Source: an uncultured Muribaculaceae bacterium (GTDB lineage Bacteria > Bacteroidota > Bacteroidia > Bacteroidales > Muribaculaceae). Taken from it: 61,290 nucleotides of DNA. Of the stretch, positions 32,415 through 42,505 are shown piece by piece. Position 1 is the stretch's first letter, and every line of letters begins with the position of its first letter. The stretch lies in NCBI GenBank assembly GCA_910585755.1, contig CAJUFH010000012.1, positions 1 to 61,290 on the forward strand, given 5' to 3'. The position numbers and the translations under genes are program-made. Under the pieces are notes generated by a model, which had not been told where the DNA came from, made no database searches, and worked only from the letters and a program-made list of their open reading frames with translations.

Positions 32415-34961
32415 ATGATGAAGAAAATATTCGCGACAGCGTCAGCAGCCCTGCTGGTCCTCGCCGGGTGTTCGTCCGACGACCCGATCGTGGTGCCGGA
32501 CCCCGCGCCGGAAGTCCAGGAGTCTCCGACTGTCGGAAATCCCTCGGAGTATCACGAGAAGATGCGCACCGTGCCTTATCCCCGGACAAGCAACGAGCTG
32601 TTCGTCAACCCGGCGCCTCTGATCGTGCCGATGGGGATGAAGAAATCGTCGTACCTCCAGTTCGCCCTCTCAACCTCCGCGGATTTCGCGGAGGGGGCTA
32701 CCGAGGTATCGCAGCCAGTCGCCTGGAATATGTGGAATCCCCACCGCGAGCTCGCCCAGGGTACCTGGTACTGGCGCTTCCGCAACGTCAGCTCCTCCGG
32801 CGAGGCCGGCGACTGGAGCGAGACATACAGCTTCGAAGTCAAAGGTTCCGAGCCGGTGTTCGTGACTCCGACCTGGGACACGTTCCTCTCTATGGCTCCG
32901 CAGTTCTCGCCGCGCCTCTACTGCTTCCTTGACGCGAAGCTGTCCATGGCTCGCGAGAAGGCCAAAGACCATCCAGAGTACAAGTCGCTGATACAGCGTG
33001 CCGGAACAGCCTTAGCGACCGATTACGCCACGGAGTTGAAGAACCTCTATGCGAGCCACGACCGGCTCTATCAGAATGTCGAATACCTCTACCAGGCATA
33101 TCTGATTACCCGCGACGAGCAGTACGCCCAAAAGCTCGTGTCGCTTCTGGAGGCTATGCTCGCGAATCCCTGCTCCTCCTCCGTGCTGTACAGCGACAAC
33201 TTCATTACCTCGACCGTCACCTACGCCCATGCCGCGGTCTATGACCTCCTCGCTGACCGTCTGTCGGCCTCGACTCGCCAGGCTGCCGAGCAGTTCGTGG
33301 CAGACCAGTGCCGCCGCTTCTTCCGCAGCAGCCGCGGCTACGAGGAGAACCATATCTTCGACAACCATTTCTGGCAGATCAACTACCGCCTGATGTTCTT
33401 CTCGGCACTGACGCTCTACGACCGGGCCGAATATCCCGACGCGCTGACCCTGCTCGAATATCTCTATGAATTGTGGACCGCCCGCGCCCCGGCCTCCGGC
33501 TTCAACCGAGACGGCGTATGGCACAACGGAACCGGCTACTTCACCACCAACTCGAAGACCCTCGCCTATATGGCTATGATGCTCAGCTACATAACCCGTA
33601 CTGACTTCACCCGCCACCCCTGGTATCAGAACGCCGGGCAGGCCCTGGCCTTCACGATGCCCCCTTCCGGCGCCAACCTCGGTTTCGGCGACGGGCAGGA
33701 GAAGAATCCCGAACCGAACCGTCAGATGGCCGCTTTCGCTGACTTCCTGGCCCGCGAGACCGGCGACGGATATGCTTCCTGGTATGCCTCTACCCGCTCC
33801 GACCTCGTGCGCGACGACTGGGAAATGCGTATCTACCGTATGTGCAATTCCGATACCTACACCGGCTCCTTCCCCGACGACGCTCCCCTGCTGACCTGGT
33901 ACAAGGATGCCGGAGAGGTCGCGATTCACTCCTCGCTGGAGAGTACCCCCGACGACCTGGCGATAGGATTCCGTTCGAGCCAGTTCGGCTCAGGCTCCCA
34001 TACGACCTCCTCGCAGAACGCTTTCAACCTCCTGTTCGGCGGCAAGACGATTTTCCGCTCTTCGGGATATTACCAGAGCTTCAGCGATGCCCACAACCTG
34101 ATGTGGTACCGCCACAGCCGCGGACATAACACCATCCTTGTAAACGGAATCGGCCAGCCTTACACTACGAAGGCATACGGCAGAATCCTCCGCGCCGGCT
34201 CCACGGCGAACATCGCCTACGCCCTCGGCGATGCGTCGAACGCCTACTGCGGCTTTACCGACGACGAGATGTGGATTACGAATTTCAAGAACGCAGGGGT
34301 AGAGCAGTCGGTGGAAAACGGCTTCGGCCCTACGCCGCTGACGAAATACTACCGCCACGTAGTGATGCTCCAGCCGGGAATCGCCGTTTTCTACGACGAG
34401 CTCGAGGCTTCGGAAGCCGCCCGCTGGGAATGGCTCCTCCACAGCCCGGTTGAATTTGACATAGACAGCGACAACGGAACGCTGACGACTGAAAACAAGG
34501 CCGACCGCGTGCATTGCCGCGTGACGCTCGCGACCTCCGCCGAGGCGCGTCTCAGCCAGACCTCCAAGTTCCTCGTGCCTCCCGCCACCCAGGGGGCTGC
34601 CTATCCCGACCAGTGGCATTTCACCGCCACGATAGAGTCGCAGCCCGCCGCGAGGGTGCTGGCAGTCATGCAGCCTCTCAACTCGGCCGACGAGTTCTCG
34701 AAAGTGACCCGCGACGGCGACGCGTTTGTTATCGACGACTGGCGGATTACCGCATCGCTCGATCCCGCGAGTCCGGCAGCGCTTCATATCGTCAACACAA
34801 AGACAGGCGCGATGCTTGACCTCGGCCGCGATGCCGCGGTAACAACCCCTGCCGGAGTCACGTATTTCAGAGGCTTTACAAGCTCGACCCTGATTGTTGA
34901 CGGTTCCGGGAAACTCGAACTGGTCGACGAGACCCCGATGGGCTCGCGCTCCACACGCTAA
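32415..34961 (+). CDS. Heparinase II/III-type polysaccharide lyase, DUF4962 + PL15-like (surface lipoprotein)
   Basis: This 848-residue lyase is paralogous to the one at 24597 but has a lipoprotein signal (MMKKIFATASAALLVLAGC, C19). SSDD follows the cysteine, resembling the Bacteroidota surface-export signal. The order is a DUF4962-type Fn3 domain (SYLQFALSTSADFAEG, QGTWYWRFRNVSS), an alpha/alpha toroid and a heparinase II/III sandwich. Candidate active-site groups are ENHIFDNHFW (histidines near 312 and 317), HNGTGYFTTN and SHTTSSQNAF (H near 528). Surface location would let it make oligosaccharides for SusC/SusD import, leaving the signal-peptide I paralogue to finish in the periplasm. That division of labour is inferred. 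Confidence 0.87.
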   Translation: MMKKIFATASAALLVLAGCSSDDPIVVPDPAPEVQESPTVGNPSEYHEKMRTVPYPRTSNELFVNPAPLIVPMGMKKSSYLQFALSTSADFAEGATEVSQPVAWNMWNPHRELAQGTWYWRFRNVSSSGEAGDWSETYSFEVKGSEPVFVTPTWDTFLSMAPQFSPRLYCFLDAKLSMAREKAKDHPEYKSLIQRAGTALATDYATELKNLYASHDRLYQNVEYLYQAYLITRDEQYAQKLVSLLEAMLANPCSSSVLYSDNFITSTVTYAHAAVYDLLADRLSASTRQAAEQFVADQCRRFFRSSRGYEENHIFDNHFWQINYRLMFFSALTLYDRAEYPDALTLLEYLYELWTARAPASGFNRDGVWHNGTGYFTTNSKTLAYMAMMLSYITRTDFTRHPWYQNAGQALAFTMPPSGANLGFGDGQEKNPEPNRQMAAFADFLARETGDGYASWYASTRSDLVRDDWEMRIYRMCNSDTYTGSFPDDAPLLTWYKDAGEVAIHSSLESTPDDLAIGFRSSQFGSGSHTTSSQNAFNLLFGGKTIFRSSGYYQSFSDAHNLMWYRHSRGHNTILVNGIGQPYTTKAYGRILRAGSTANIAYALGDASNAYCGFTDDEMWITNFKNAGVEQSVENGFGPTPLTKYYRHVVMLQPGIAVFYDELEASEAARWEWLLHSPVEFDIDSDNGTLTTENKADRVHCRVTLATSAEARLSQTSKFLVPPATQGAAYPDQWHFTATIESQPAARVLAVMQPLNSADEFSKVTRDGDAFVIDDWRITASLDPASPAALHIVNTKTGAMLDLGRDAAVTTPAGVTYFRGFTSSTLIVDGSGKLELVDETPMGSRSTR

Positions 34962-34994
34962 ACAACTCATTGACCAATCAGCAAAGGATCAATC

Positions 34995-37900
34995 ATGAAA
35001 AATATAATAACAGCAGTATCGCGTAAGGCGCTGGCGGCCATAGTGGCGGCTTTCGCCCTGGCGGTGTGCGCTCCTGCTGCCGCGGCGGCTCCGACAACGG
35101 TAACCGGCACGGTTCTTGACAACGAGGGCCTGGAGGTAATCGGCGGCGTTGTCGAGGTAAAGGGTACAAAGACCAAGGTGATTACCGACATCAACGGTGT
35201 TTATAACATCCAGGTCGAGAAGCCCCGCAAGGCCGTCTTGGTGTTCTCCTACCTCGGCTGCGAGACCAAGGAGGAACCGGTCAACGGCCGTACGAAAATC
35301 GACGTTGTCCTCAAACCGGCAATGCAGGCTCTCGAAGAGGTGGTCGTAATCGGTTACGCCACTGTAAAGAGAAAAGACCTCACGGGTTCCGTGTCCTCCG
35401 TTAAGGGTTCGGAAATGATGAAGACTCCCGGCGGCGACGCTACGCAGGCGCTCGCGGGCCGAATGTCGGGTGTGCAGATCGTGCAGACCGATGGCCAGCC
35501 CGGCGCCACCCCCTCGGTGCGCGTCCGCGGCGGTATCTCTATCACCCAGGATAACTCCCCGCTCTACATTATCGACGGTGTGCCTAACGAGGACGGCATG
35601 AGCAACATCAACCCGAACGACATCGAGAGCATCGACGTGCTGAAGGATGCTTCCGCGACTGCGATTTACGGTGCCCGCGGCGCCAACGGCGTTGTGCTTG
35701 TCACCACTAAGAGCGGCAAGGACACCGACGGCAAGGTGACGGTTTCGTTCGACGCGTATATCGGCTGGCGCAAGCTGGCGAACCGCCTCAACACCCTTTC
35801 CACCGAGGAATTCGTCCTCGCCGACTACGAGCGCACGATCGGCCGTCTGTCGACCTCCCCCGAGGACGGGGGCATGAACAGTTGGCAGCAGCGTTACGGA
35901 GGTTTCGCCGACATCCACGCCAACTATGGCAACCGCCCCGGTATCGACTGGCTCGACCGCACCATGGGCCGCACCACGCTCGCCCAGAGCTACCGACTGA
36001 CTGTCAGCGGCGGCTCCAAAAAGATGAATTATTATATGTCCTACGGCTACTACAACGATGAGGGCGCCATGATCCACTCCGGGTCTGACAAGCACTCGAT
36101 TTCGGCCAACATCCGTTCCGAGATCAGCAAGCGCCTGAGCATCAACGGCCGTATCAACTACGACGTGCAGTCGATAACCGGTGCCGGCGTGGCAGGTAAC
36201 GGTACGAATACCGGCGGCTCCAACGTGGACGCCCGCTTCAACAAGCTCGCCCAGATTCTCGCCTACCGCCCGACAATCGGTATCCTCGGCAATGACTCCG
36301 AGCTGCTTTACTACGATGACCCCATCCTCCAGGATGATTCGGGCAACACGATGGTCAACCCCGTGCTTGCCGCCGGTTCCGAAAAGGACGACCGCAAGAT
36401 TCGCACCATACAGGCCGTCGCAACCCTTACCTTCAAGCTCGGCCGCGGATGGACATTCCGCTCTACCGAGGGCACGCGCTACCAGAACACCAGCCGCTCG
36501 CTCTTCTACGGCCCTAACTCGATTCTCGGGCGTCGCAGCGGTATCCACGGCAGTGTGCGCAAGACGGAGGCAGGCTCGTTTTCGACCTCGAACGTCCTCT
36601 CCTGGGACAAGCGCATAAAGAAGAACCACCACATAATGCTGCAGTTCGGCCAGGAATATGTCAAGCGCTGGACGCAGTATGTCGAGACCGGCGTGCGCGA
36701 CCTGCCGACCGACGATTTCATTCTCGACGACATGGTAATCGGTACCCCCTCGTCGGCAAGCTCGTCGTTCAATGATGACGACCACCTGCTGTCGTTCTTC
36801 GCCCGCGCCAACTACGATTACAAATCAAAGTATATCTTTACCGCGACCTTCCGTGCCGACGGTTCCTCGAAGTTCGGCAAGAACAACAAGTGGGGTTACT
36901 TCCCCGCCGTTTCCGCCGCCTGGCGTCTCAGCGAGGAGGACTTTATAAAGAACCTCGACATATTCTCCGATTTCAAAATCCGCGCCGGCTACGGCCTCGC
37001 GGGTAACAACCGAATCGGGTCATATAACTCTCTGGCGCTTATGTCGACTATCCTGACCGCTATCGGCGAGTCGACCCGCCCGGGCTACGCTACGACGCAG
37101 ATTGCGAATCCGAACCTCAAGTGGGAGTCCAACAAGACCTTCAATGTCGGAATCGACCTCGGTTTCTTCAACAACCGCCTGACAATCGCCCCGGAATTTT
37201 ACATCAACAACAGTAACAACCTGCTGCTGAACGCTACGCTCCCGATGTCGTCAGGCTACCAGACCATGCTGATTAACGCCGGTGCGACCCGCAACACCGG
37301 CATCGATATCGCGATCAACTCGATTAACATCGCTACCCGCGACTTCCAGTGGAACTCGACCCTCACGCTGACCCACAACCAGAACAAAATCACTTCGCTT
37401 GTCGGAGGTGACAGCCAGCTCTACGAGGCTCGTTTCGGCTTCAACCAGAACACCCACCTTCTCGAGGTCGGCAAGCCTGTCGGACAGTTCTACGGCCTGG
37501 TGACCGACGGTCTCTACCAGGTAAGCGATTTTGACTACAACCCCCGCACCAAGGAGTACACGCTTAAAAAGGGTGTTCCTTACCAGACAAACCCGAACCT
37601 GGTGAAACCGGGTATGTGGAAGTTCAAGGACCTTGACAACAACGGCATTATCGACGAGAAGGACAAGACCGTCATCGGCCAGGCCGCTCCCAAACTCTAC
37701 GGCGGTTTCAACAACTCACTGACCTGGAAGGGCTTCGACCTCAGTGTGTTCTTGACGTTCAGCTATGGCAACGACGTGCTCAACGCTACGAAGCTCGTGG
37801 CCGCCAAGGTAGGTTCGCAGAACTATAACGCCCTCGACATCGTAAACAGCTCGAACCGCTGGATGACGATTGACAAGGCCGGCAACGTTGTGACGGATCC

Positions 37901-38243
37901 CGCCCAGTTAGCGGCTATGAACGAGGGTAAGACTGTCGCCGCTTATTACGACCTGGAGAATGGCGACAACTACGTCCACTCCTGGGCGGTAGAGGATGCC
38001 TCCTATATCAAGCTCGCCAACATAACTTTCGGCTATACTTTGGAAAACAAGCCGTTTATGCGCAAGCTCGGCCTGACGAAGGCTCGTCTTTACTTCACGG
38101 GCAACAACCTCTACACCTGGACTAAGTACACCGGCTTTGACCCCGAGGTTTCGACCATGCGCTCGCCGCTGACTCCCGGTGTCGATTTCGGAGCCTACCC
38201 TCTGAGCCGTACCTTCCTTTTCGGCCTCAACCTCACGTTCTAA
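34995..38243 (+). CDS. susC: SusC-like TonB-dependent outer-membrane glycan transporter
   Basis: This 1082-residue outer-membrane importer has a signal peptide (ending APAAAAAP), then a CarbopepD_reg-like Ig domain (VTGTVLDNEGLEVIGGVVEVKG). A TonB-box region follows (ALEEVVVIGYATVKRKDLTGSV). The plug contains PSVRVRGG, PLYIIDGVPNE and DVLKDASATAIYGARGANGV. A 22-strand barrel ends FLFGLNLTF. It imports oligosaccharides using TonB energy and works with the SusD lid encoded next. It is 33 bases after the lipoprotein lyase. The symbol denotes the family, not the starch system. Confidence 0.96.
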   Translation: MKNIITAVSRKALAAIVAAFALAVCAPAAAAAPTTVTGTVLDNEGLEVIGGVVEVKGTKTKVITDINGVYNIQVEKPRKAVLVFSYLGCETKEEPVNGRTKIDVVLKPAMQALEEVVVIGYATVKRKDLTGSVSSVKGSEMMKTPGGDATQALAGRMSGVQIVQTDGQPGATPSVRVRGGISITQDNSPLYIIDGVPNEDGMSNINPNDIESIDVLKDASATAIYGARGANGVVLVTTKSGKDTDGKVTVSFDAYIGWRKLANRLNTLSTEEFVLADYERTIGRLSTSPEDGGMNSWQQRYGGFADIHANYGNRPGIDWLDRTMGRTTLAQSYRLTVSGGSKKMNYYMSYGYYNDEGAMIHSGSDKHSISANIRSEISKRLSINGRINYDVQSITGAGVAGNGTNTGGSNVDARFNKLAQILAYRPTIGILGNDSELLYYDDPILQDDSGNTMVNPVLAAGSEKDDRKIRTIQAVATLTFKLGRGWTFRSTEGTRYQNTSRSLFYGPNSILGRRSGIHGSVRKTEAGSFSTSNVLSWDKRIKKNHHIMLQFGQEYVKRWTQYVETGVRDLPTDDFILDDMVIGTPSSASSSFNDDDHLLSFFARANYDYKSKYIFTATFRADGSSKFGKNNKWGYFPAVSAAWRLSEEDFIKNLDIFSDFKIRAGYGLAGNNRIGSYNSLALMSTILTAIGESTRPGYATTQIANPNLKWESNKTFNVGIDLGFFNNRLTIAPEFYINNSNNLLLNATLPMSSGYQTMLINAGATRNTGIDIAINSINIATRDFQWNSTLTLTHNQNKITSLVGGDSQLYEARFGFNQNTHLLEVGKPVGQFYGLVTDGLYQVSDFDYNPRTKEYTLKKGVPYQTNPNLVKPGMWKFKDLDNNGIIDEKDKTVIGQAAPKLYGGFNNSLTWKGFDLSVFLTFSYGNDVLNATKLVAAKVGSQNYNALDIVNSSNRWMTIDKAGNVVTDPAQLAAMNEGKTVAAYYDLENGDNYVHSWAVEDASYIKLANITFGYTLENKPFMRKLGLTKARLYFTGNNLYTWTKYTGFDPEVSTMRSPLTPGVDFGAYPLSRTFLFGLNLTF

Positions 38244-38264
38244 TCTCTCCTAAGTATAAAGAAA

Positions 38265-39956
38265 ATGAAGACAGCATATAAATTCCTTTCGTTCATCTTC
38301 GCGGGCGCTCTTTTCAGCTCCTGCAACGACATGCTGACGGAGACCCCGTCGTCGGGATATGACAAGGATTCCTACTTCGAGAGCGCCGAGAAGGCTGACA
38401 TGGCGATTCTCGGAATCATGAGCTCCATTTCGGACTACAACCATTACGGCCAGGACGAGATGGCGATGCCCGCTTCCGATGACATGTATTTCGCCTCGCG
38501 CACGCAGACAGATAACAAAATCAACGACATAACCCACTACCGCTACAACTCGGGCAACGACTGGATTGAGTACCTCTGGCGCATGAAGTACCAGGGTATC
38601 GACCGCGCCAACACGGCAGTCAAAGGGATTTCGGGGATGCCCGATTTCAATTCCGACGCCGAGCTGCGCCGCCTCGAAGGGGAGGCCAGGTTCCTCCGCG
38701 CCTTCCTGACGTTCGACCTGATCAAATACTGGGGCGAGGTTCCGTTTACAACCGAACCCGCATCGGGTTACGATTCGTCGTTCCGCCCCCGCCGCACCCA
38801 CGACGAGCTTTACGACATCGTAATCGAGGACCTTACCCGAGCAGCCGAACAGCTCCCGTGGGCTACCGACGGGGTATCGCCCGAGCGCGCTACCCAGGGG
38901 GCTGCCCGCGCCTTGCTGATGCGCGTACTGATGCAGCGCGCCGGCTACTGGCTGGCGACCGACGGCTCGTTCCAGCGTCCGTCGTCGACGGTTCGCCGCG
39001 AGTGCTACACGAAGGTGCTCGAGCAGTGGGAGGAGTTCAAGAAGAACGGCTACCACGACTTCTATCCCGGCGGTTTCGGCCAGCTCTTCAAGGATGTTTC
39101 CGGCTTGGTGCTCAACAGCAAGGAAAACCTTTGGGAAGTTGCGATGTACCACGACCAGGGTCGCCGCAACGGTTCCGCCTGGGGCATTTACAACGGTCCT
39201 GTCGTGCAGCAGCCAACCGGGCTTGCTACTACGGAAGCCGCCAACTATATGGGCCGCGGCCAGGGGTTCCTTCTCGTGGTTCCCGAATGGTATGACTTCT
39301 TCGAGGAGGTTGACCAGCGCCGCGATATCGTCATCTGCACATATCGCTATACTTGGAATTCCGATACCAAGACCCAGGATAAACAGGAGCGTCAGAACAC
39401 ATCCTGGTATCTTGGGAAATGGCGCCGCGAGTGGATGCCTGTCGGGCAGGCCAACAAGAATCTCAACTACGGCGATGTCAATTTCTGTCCCCTGCGCTAT
39501 GCCGACGTGGTGCTGATGGCAGCCGAGGCTTACAACGAGCTTGGCGAGACTGCCGAGGCGTGGAACCTGCTCAACAAGGTGCGCGAGCGTGCCGGCGCCA
39601 CCCCGCTATCGACTTCCAATTACCAGCGCTTCATCGGCCGAAACCTTGCGAAGATGCCTGTCAACGAGTTTATCGACGACTCTTCGGAGCAGGGCAAGAT
39701 TCGCGTCGCTCTCTACTTCGAGCGCGGTCTCGAGCTGGCTTTCGAGGGGCAGCGCAAGTATGACCTGATTCGCTGGGGTGTTCTTGACAAGGCTATCAAG
39801 ATGTTCGGCGAGAAGTCTGTAATCAACAGCAAGACGACCAAGCCTTACCAGGCGTACCAGAATTTTATCCACGGTCAGCATGAGCTGTTCCCTATCCCTC
39901 TGAAGGAGATGCAGAGCAACCACGCACTCAAGGGAATCAACAACAACGGTTTCTAA
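38265..39956 (+). CDS. susD: SusD-like surface glycan-binding lipoprotein
   Basis: This 563-residue lipoprotein (signal ending LFSSC, C20) forms the lid of the SusC barrel and captures oligosaccharides. The family N-terminal part reads YFESAEKADMAILGIMSSI. TPR-like helices contain RLEGEARFLRAFLTFDLIKYWGEVP, and the C-terminal RagB/SusD domain contains YADVVLMAAEAYNELGE and ERGLELAFEGQRKYDLIRWG, ending HELFPIPLKEMQSNHALKG. It lies 21 bases after susC. Confidence 0.96.
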   Translation: MKTAYKFLSFIFAGALFSSCNDMLTETPSSGYDKDSYFESAEKADMAILGIMSSISDYNHYGQDEMAMPASDDMYFASRTQTDNKINDITHYRYNSGNDWIEYLWRMKYQGIDRANTAVKGISGMPDFNSDAELRRLEGEARFLRAFLTFDLIKYWGEVPFTTEPASGYDSSFRPRRTHDELYDIVIEDLTRAAEQLPWATDGVSPERATQGAARALLMRVLMQRAGYWLATDGSFQRPSSTVRRECYTKVLEQWEEFKKNGYHDFYPGGFGQLFKDVSGLVLNSKENLWEVAMYHDQGRRNGSAWGIYNGPVVQQPTGLATTEAANYMGRGQGFLLVVPEWYDFFEEVDQRRDIVICTYRYTWNSDTKTQDKQERQNTSWYLGKWRREWMPVGQANKNLNYGDVNFCPLRYADVVLMAAEAYNELGETAEAWNLLNKVRERAGATPLSTSNYQRFIGRNLAKMPVNEFIDDSSEQGKIRVALYFERGLELAFEGQRKYDLIRWGVLDKAIKMFGEKSVINSKTTKPYQAYQNFIHGQHELFPIPLKEMQSNHALKGINNNGF

Positions 39957-39971
39957 GAGGGTAAATAATAA

Positions 39972-39996
39972 GGGCGTATCGAATGTTGATACACCC
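39972..39996. terminator. Hairpin after susD (GTATC-N7-GATAC type)
   Basis: GGGCGTATC pairs with GATACACCC across a 7-base loop with one mismatch. No T-run follows, so termination would be partial at best. The core resembles hairpins at 13912 and 59389. Confidence 0.5.
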
Positions 39997-40055
39997 ACGA
40001 AGCACCCTTAACCCCGAATTTTCAGAAAATTCATCAGCATACATTCCATTATTCC

Positions 40056-42026
40056 ATGAATCTGATTAAGAAAGTATTGTGTGTGGCAGCCCTTCTGCCC
40101 GCACTGGCGCTTCGAGGCGCTGACGCGGGGAAGGTGCTCGACCTCCTCGACCTCTCCCGTTCCGGCCTTGAAAAGGTAGCCGAGCTTCACAAGCAGGGTC
40201 AGGATTCCCTGGCGTCCTCGGCGTTGCTCGACTATTTCAAAGGGCGTACCGGCGTTAAAAGCGTCGGCGTCAATCCCGAGAAGCCCAAACTCACTAAGGA
40301 AGAGCGTCGGTGGGCCGACGAGGGGCTGGAACACAAGTTCTTCGTCCACAAGGGATACCAGCCCTCATATTTCTACGGCGACGATATCAACTGGCAGTAC
40401 TGGCCGGTAAAGGACAACGAGCTTCGCTGGCAGCTCCACCGCACGAAATGGTGGGTGCCGATGGGCAAGGCATACCGCGTGACAGGTGATGAGAAGTACG
40501 CCCGCGAATGGGTGCTCCAATACCGCGACTGGATTAAGAAGAATCCTCTGACCGAGTTCAAGGGCATCAAGGACAAGGATATGGAGGAGGTCGACAATGT
40601 ATATTTCGCATGGCGCCCTCTCGAGGTATGCGACCGCCTGGAGCATCAGATCGAGCAGTTCGAGCTGTTCCTCCCCTCTGCTGAGTTTACTCCGGAATTT
40701 CTTATAGATTTCCTCGACAATTACCACCGCCACGCCACATTCGCCAACAGCCACTATTCGGCCCAGGGCAACCACCTCCTTTTCGAGGCGCAGCGTGTTA
40801 TCTTCGCAGGCTCCTTTTTCCCCGAGTTCAAGGACGCGGCATCCTGGCGCAAGGCCGGAGTCGACATCCTCAACCGCGAAATCAAGAAGCAGGTGTTCCC
40901 CGACGGGGTACAGTTCGAGCTTGACCCGGGCTATCATATGGCTTGCGTCAACATCTTCGGCAAGGCGCTCCAGATGATGGATGCAAACGGCTACCGAGGC
41001 GAGTTCCCGCAGTCCTATCTCGACACGATGAAGAATATGGTCGAGTTTACCTATAATATCGCTTTCCCCGACTTTACCCTACCGGTGTTCAGCGACAATA
41101 AGCTGCATACGAAGCACGGCGTGCAGGGCAACTACCGCATCTGGCGCAAGTTCTTCCCCAAAGACCAGGCGCTCCGCTATTTCGCGACCGACGGCAAGAA
41201 GGGGAAGCTCCCCGAATATACCTCCCGCGCCTTCACCAACGGCGGTTTCTATGTGATGCGTAACGGCTGGGACTCCACTGCCACCGTCATGGTGCTGAAA
41301 GCCGGACCTGCCGGGGAATGGCACAACCAGTATGACAACGGTACGTTCGAGATGTGGACCAACGGCCGCAACTTCTTCCCCGATTCGGGCAGCTTTATCT
41401 ACGGAGGCGACGAGGAGGTGCTGAAGCAGCGTAACTGGTTCCGCCAGACTGCCGTCCACAATACCCTGACCCTCTACGACAAGAACCTCCAGACCCGCGA
41501 GTCGAAACTCCTGAAATGGGAGGCAACTCCGCAGGGGGATGTGGCGGTAGTTGAGACTCCGGGTTATGACGGCCTGACCCACCGCCGCGCCGTGTTCTTC
41601 GTTGACAAGAAATTCTATGTCATAGCCGACGAGGCTTACGGCGATGCCGAAGGGGACGTGGCGCTCCATTACCAGCTCCTCCCGTGCGACCCGCTGGAGA
41701 ACACTGTCAAGAAATCGGTCAGCACCGCTTTCGCCGACGGAAATAACATCACGCTCCGCGTGTTCGGCGCCGACAAGATGGAGGCCGAGGAAGGGTGGAT
41801 GTCGCCCGCATACCGCGTAAAGAAAGCTCGTCCGGCCTACGCCTTCCGCTCCGCCAAGAAGGCCGGCAAGCCCTCGCGCTTCATCACCGTCATTTACCCG
41901 ACCGATGCCGCCAACCCCGCTAACCACGACATCAAGGCCGCCTACAAGGGGAAATACTCTCCTACCAGCGCTACCCTCGAGGTCATCGTCGACGGCAAGA
42001 AGTACCCGCTCTCATATACTCTTTGA
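40056..42026 (+). CDS. PL12 heparin/heparan sulfate lyase (heparinase III-like)
   Basis: This is a 656-residue lyase with signal peptide MNLIKKVLCVAALLPALALRGADA. The N-terminal alpha/alpha toroid (HepN domain) has DDINWQYWPVKDNELRWQLHR and YAREWVLQYRDWI. Catalytic candidates are N239 in QGNHLLFEAQR and Y293 in LDPGYHMAC. The C-terminal beta-sandwich starts after NGGFYVMRNGWD and contains H423 in GEWHNQYDNGTFEMW. Overall it is very like Bacteroides heparinase III, which prefers low-sulfated heparan. This is the strongest evidence that the locus targets heparin/heparan sulfate. It ends the operon and is followed by a strong terminator. Confidence 0.92.
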   Translation: MNLIKKVLCVAALLPALALRGADAGKVLDLLDLSRSGLEKVAELHKQGQDSLASSALLDYFKGRTGVKSVGVNPEKPKLTKEERRWADEGLEHKFFVHKGYQPSYFYGDDINWQYWPVKDNELRWQLHRTKWWVPMGKAYRVTGDEKYAREWVLQYRDWIKKNPLTEFKGIKDKDMEEVDNVYFAWRPLEVCDRLEHQIEQFELFLPSAEFTPEFLIDFLDNYHRHATFANSHYSAQGNHLLFEAQRVIFAGSFFPEFKDAASWRKAGVDILNREIKKQVFPDGVQFELDPGYHMACVNIFGKALQMMDANGYRGEFPQSYLDTMKNMVEFTYNIAFPDFTLPVFSDNKLHTKHGVQGNYRIWRKFFPKDQALRYFATDGKKGKLPEYTSRAFTNGGFYVMRNGWDSTATVMVLKAGPAGEWHNQYDNGTFEMWTNGRNFFPDSGSFIYGGDEEVLKQRNWFRQTAVHNTLTLYDKNLQTRESKLLKWEATPQGDVAVVETPGYDGLTHRRAVFFVDKKFYVIADEAYGDAEGDVALHYQLLPCDPLENTVKKSVSTAFADGNNITLRVFGADKMEAEEGWMSPAYRVKKARPAYAFRSAKKAGKPSRFITVIYPTDAANPANHDIKAAYKGKYSPTSATLEVIVDGKKYPLSYTL

Positions 42027-42057
42027 GCCCTAATTCACAAATCTGATATAATGCGAG

Positions 42058-42088
42058 AAAAGGCGCGCCTGCGAGGACGCGCCTTTTT
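42058..42088 (+). terminator. Intrinsic terminator of the glycosaminoglycan operon
   Basis: AAAGGCGCG pairs with CGCGCCTTT around a 10-base loop and runs into TTTTTGTTTT, 31 bases after the PL12 stop. Confidence 0.9.
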
Positions 42089-42136
42089 GTTTTGGGAAAA
42101 TCGTTATATTCGCGGTAGATATAATTGAAAAGAAAG

Positions 42137-42505
42137 ATGAACATATTGTTGAATATAATCTGGGTAGTGTTCGGCGGTCTGATGATCGCGATAGAGTATG
42201 CCATTTCGAGCGTGCTGATGATGATTACGATTATCGGCATCCCTTTCGGGTTGCAGACACTGAAACTCGCCGTACTGGCCCTTTGGCCTTTCGGCACCAA
42301 TATTGACAACAGCGGCTGGCCGTCAGGCTGCCTCGCCGGCATAATGAACGTCATCTGGTGGTTTGTCGGGGGCATCCCGATTGCCATCACCCATCTCCTC
42401 TGGGGCCTCCTCTTCTGCGTCACCATTATCGGCATCCCCTTCGGCCTCCAGCACTTCAAACTCATGCGCGTCGCCCTCCTTCCTTTCGGCACAAACCTCA
42501 ACTAA
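42137..42505 (+). CDS. YccF family membrane protein
   Basis: This is a small membrane protein of 122 residues with two tandem YccF motifs: IIGIPFGLQTLKLAVLALWPFGTNI and IIGIPFGLQHFKLMRVALLPFGTNL. Each follows a hydrophobic helix pair. Function of YccF is unknown; in E. coli it sits in the inner membrane. I use ATG 42137 preceded by AAAGAAAG; an in-frame TTG at 42125 is less likely. It lies just after the glycan operon's terminator and is probably unrelated to it. The 121 bases to the next gene show nothing definite. Confidence 0.9.
   Translation: MNILLNIIWVVFGGLMIAIEYAISSVLMMITIIGIPFGLQTLKLAVLALWPFGTNIDNSGWPSGCLAGIMNVIWWFVGGIPIAITHLLWGLLFCVTIIGIPFGLQHFKLMRVALLPFGTNLN

Noticed and set aside
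34989..36785. 598-codon minus-strand frame opposite susC
   Set aside because: It lies wholly over a textbook SusC gene and is low-complexity antisense translation.
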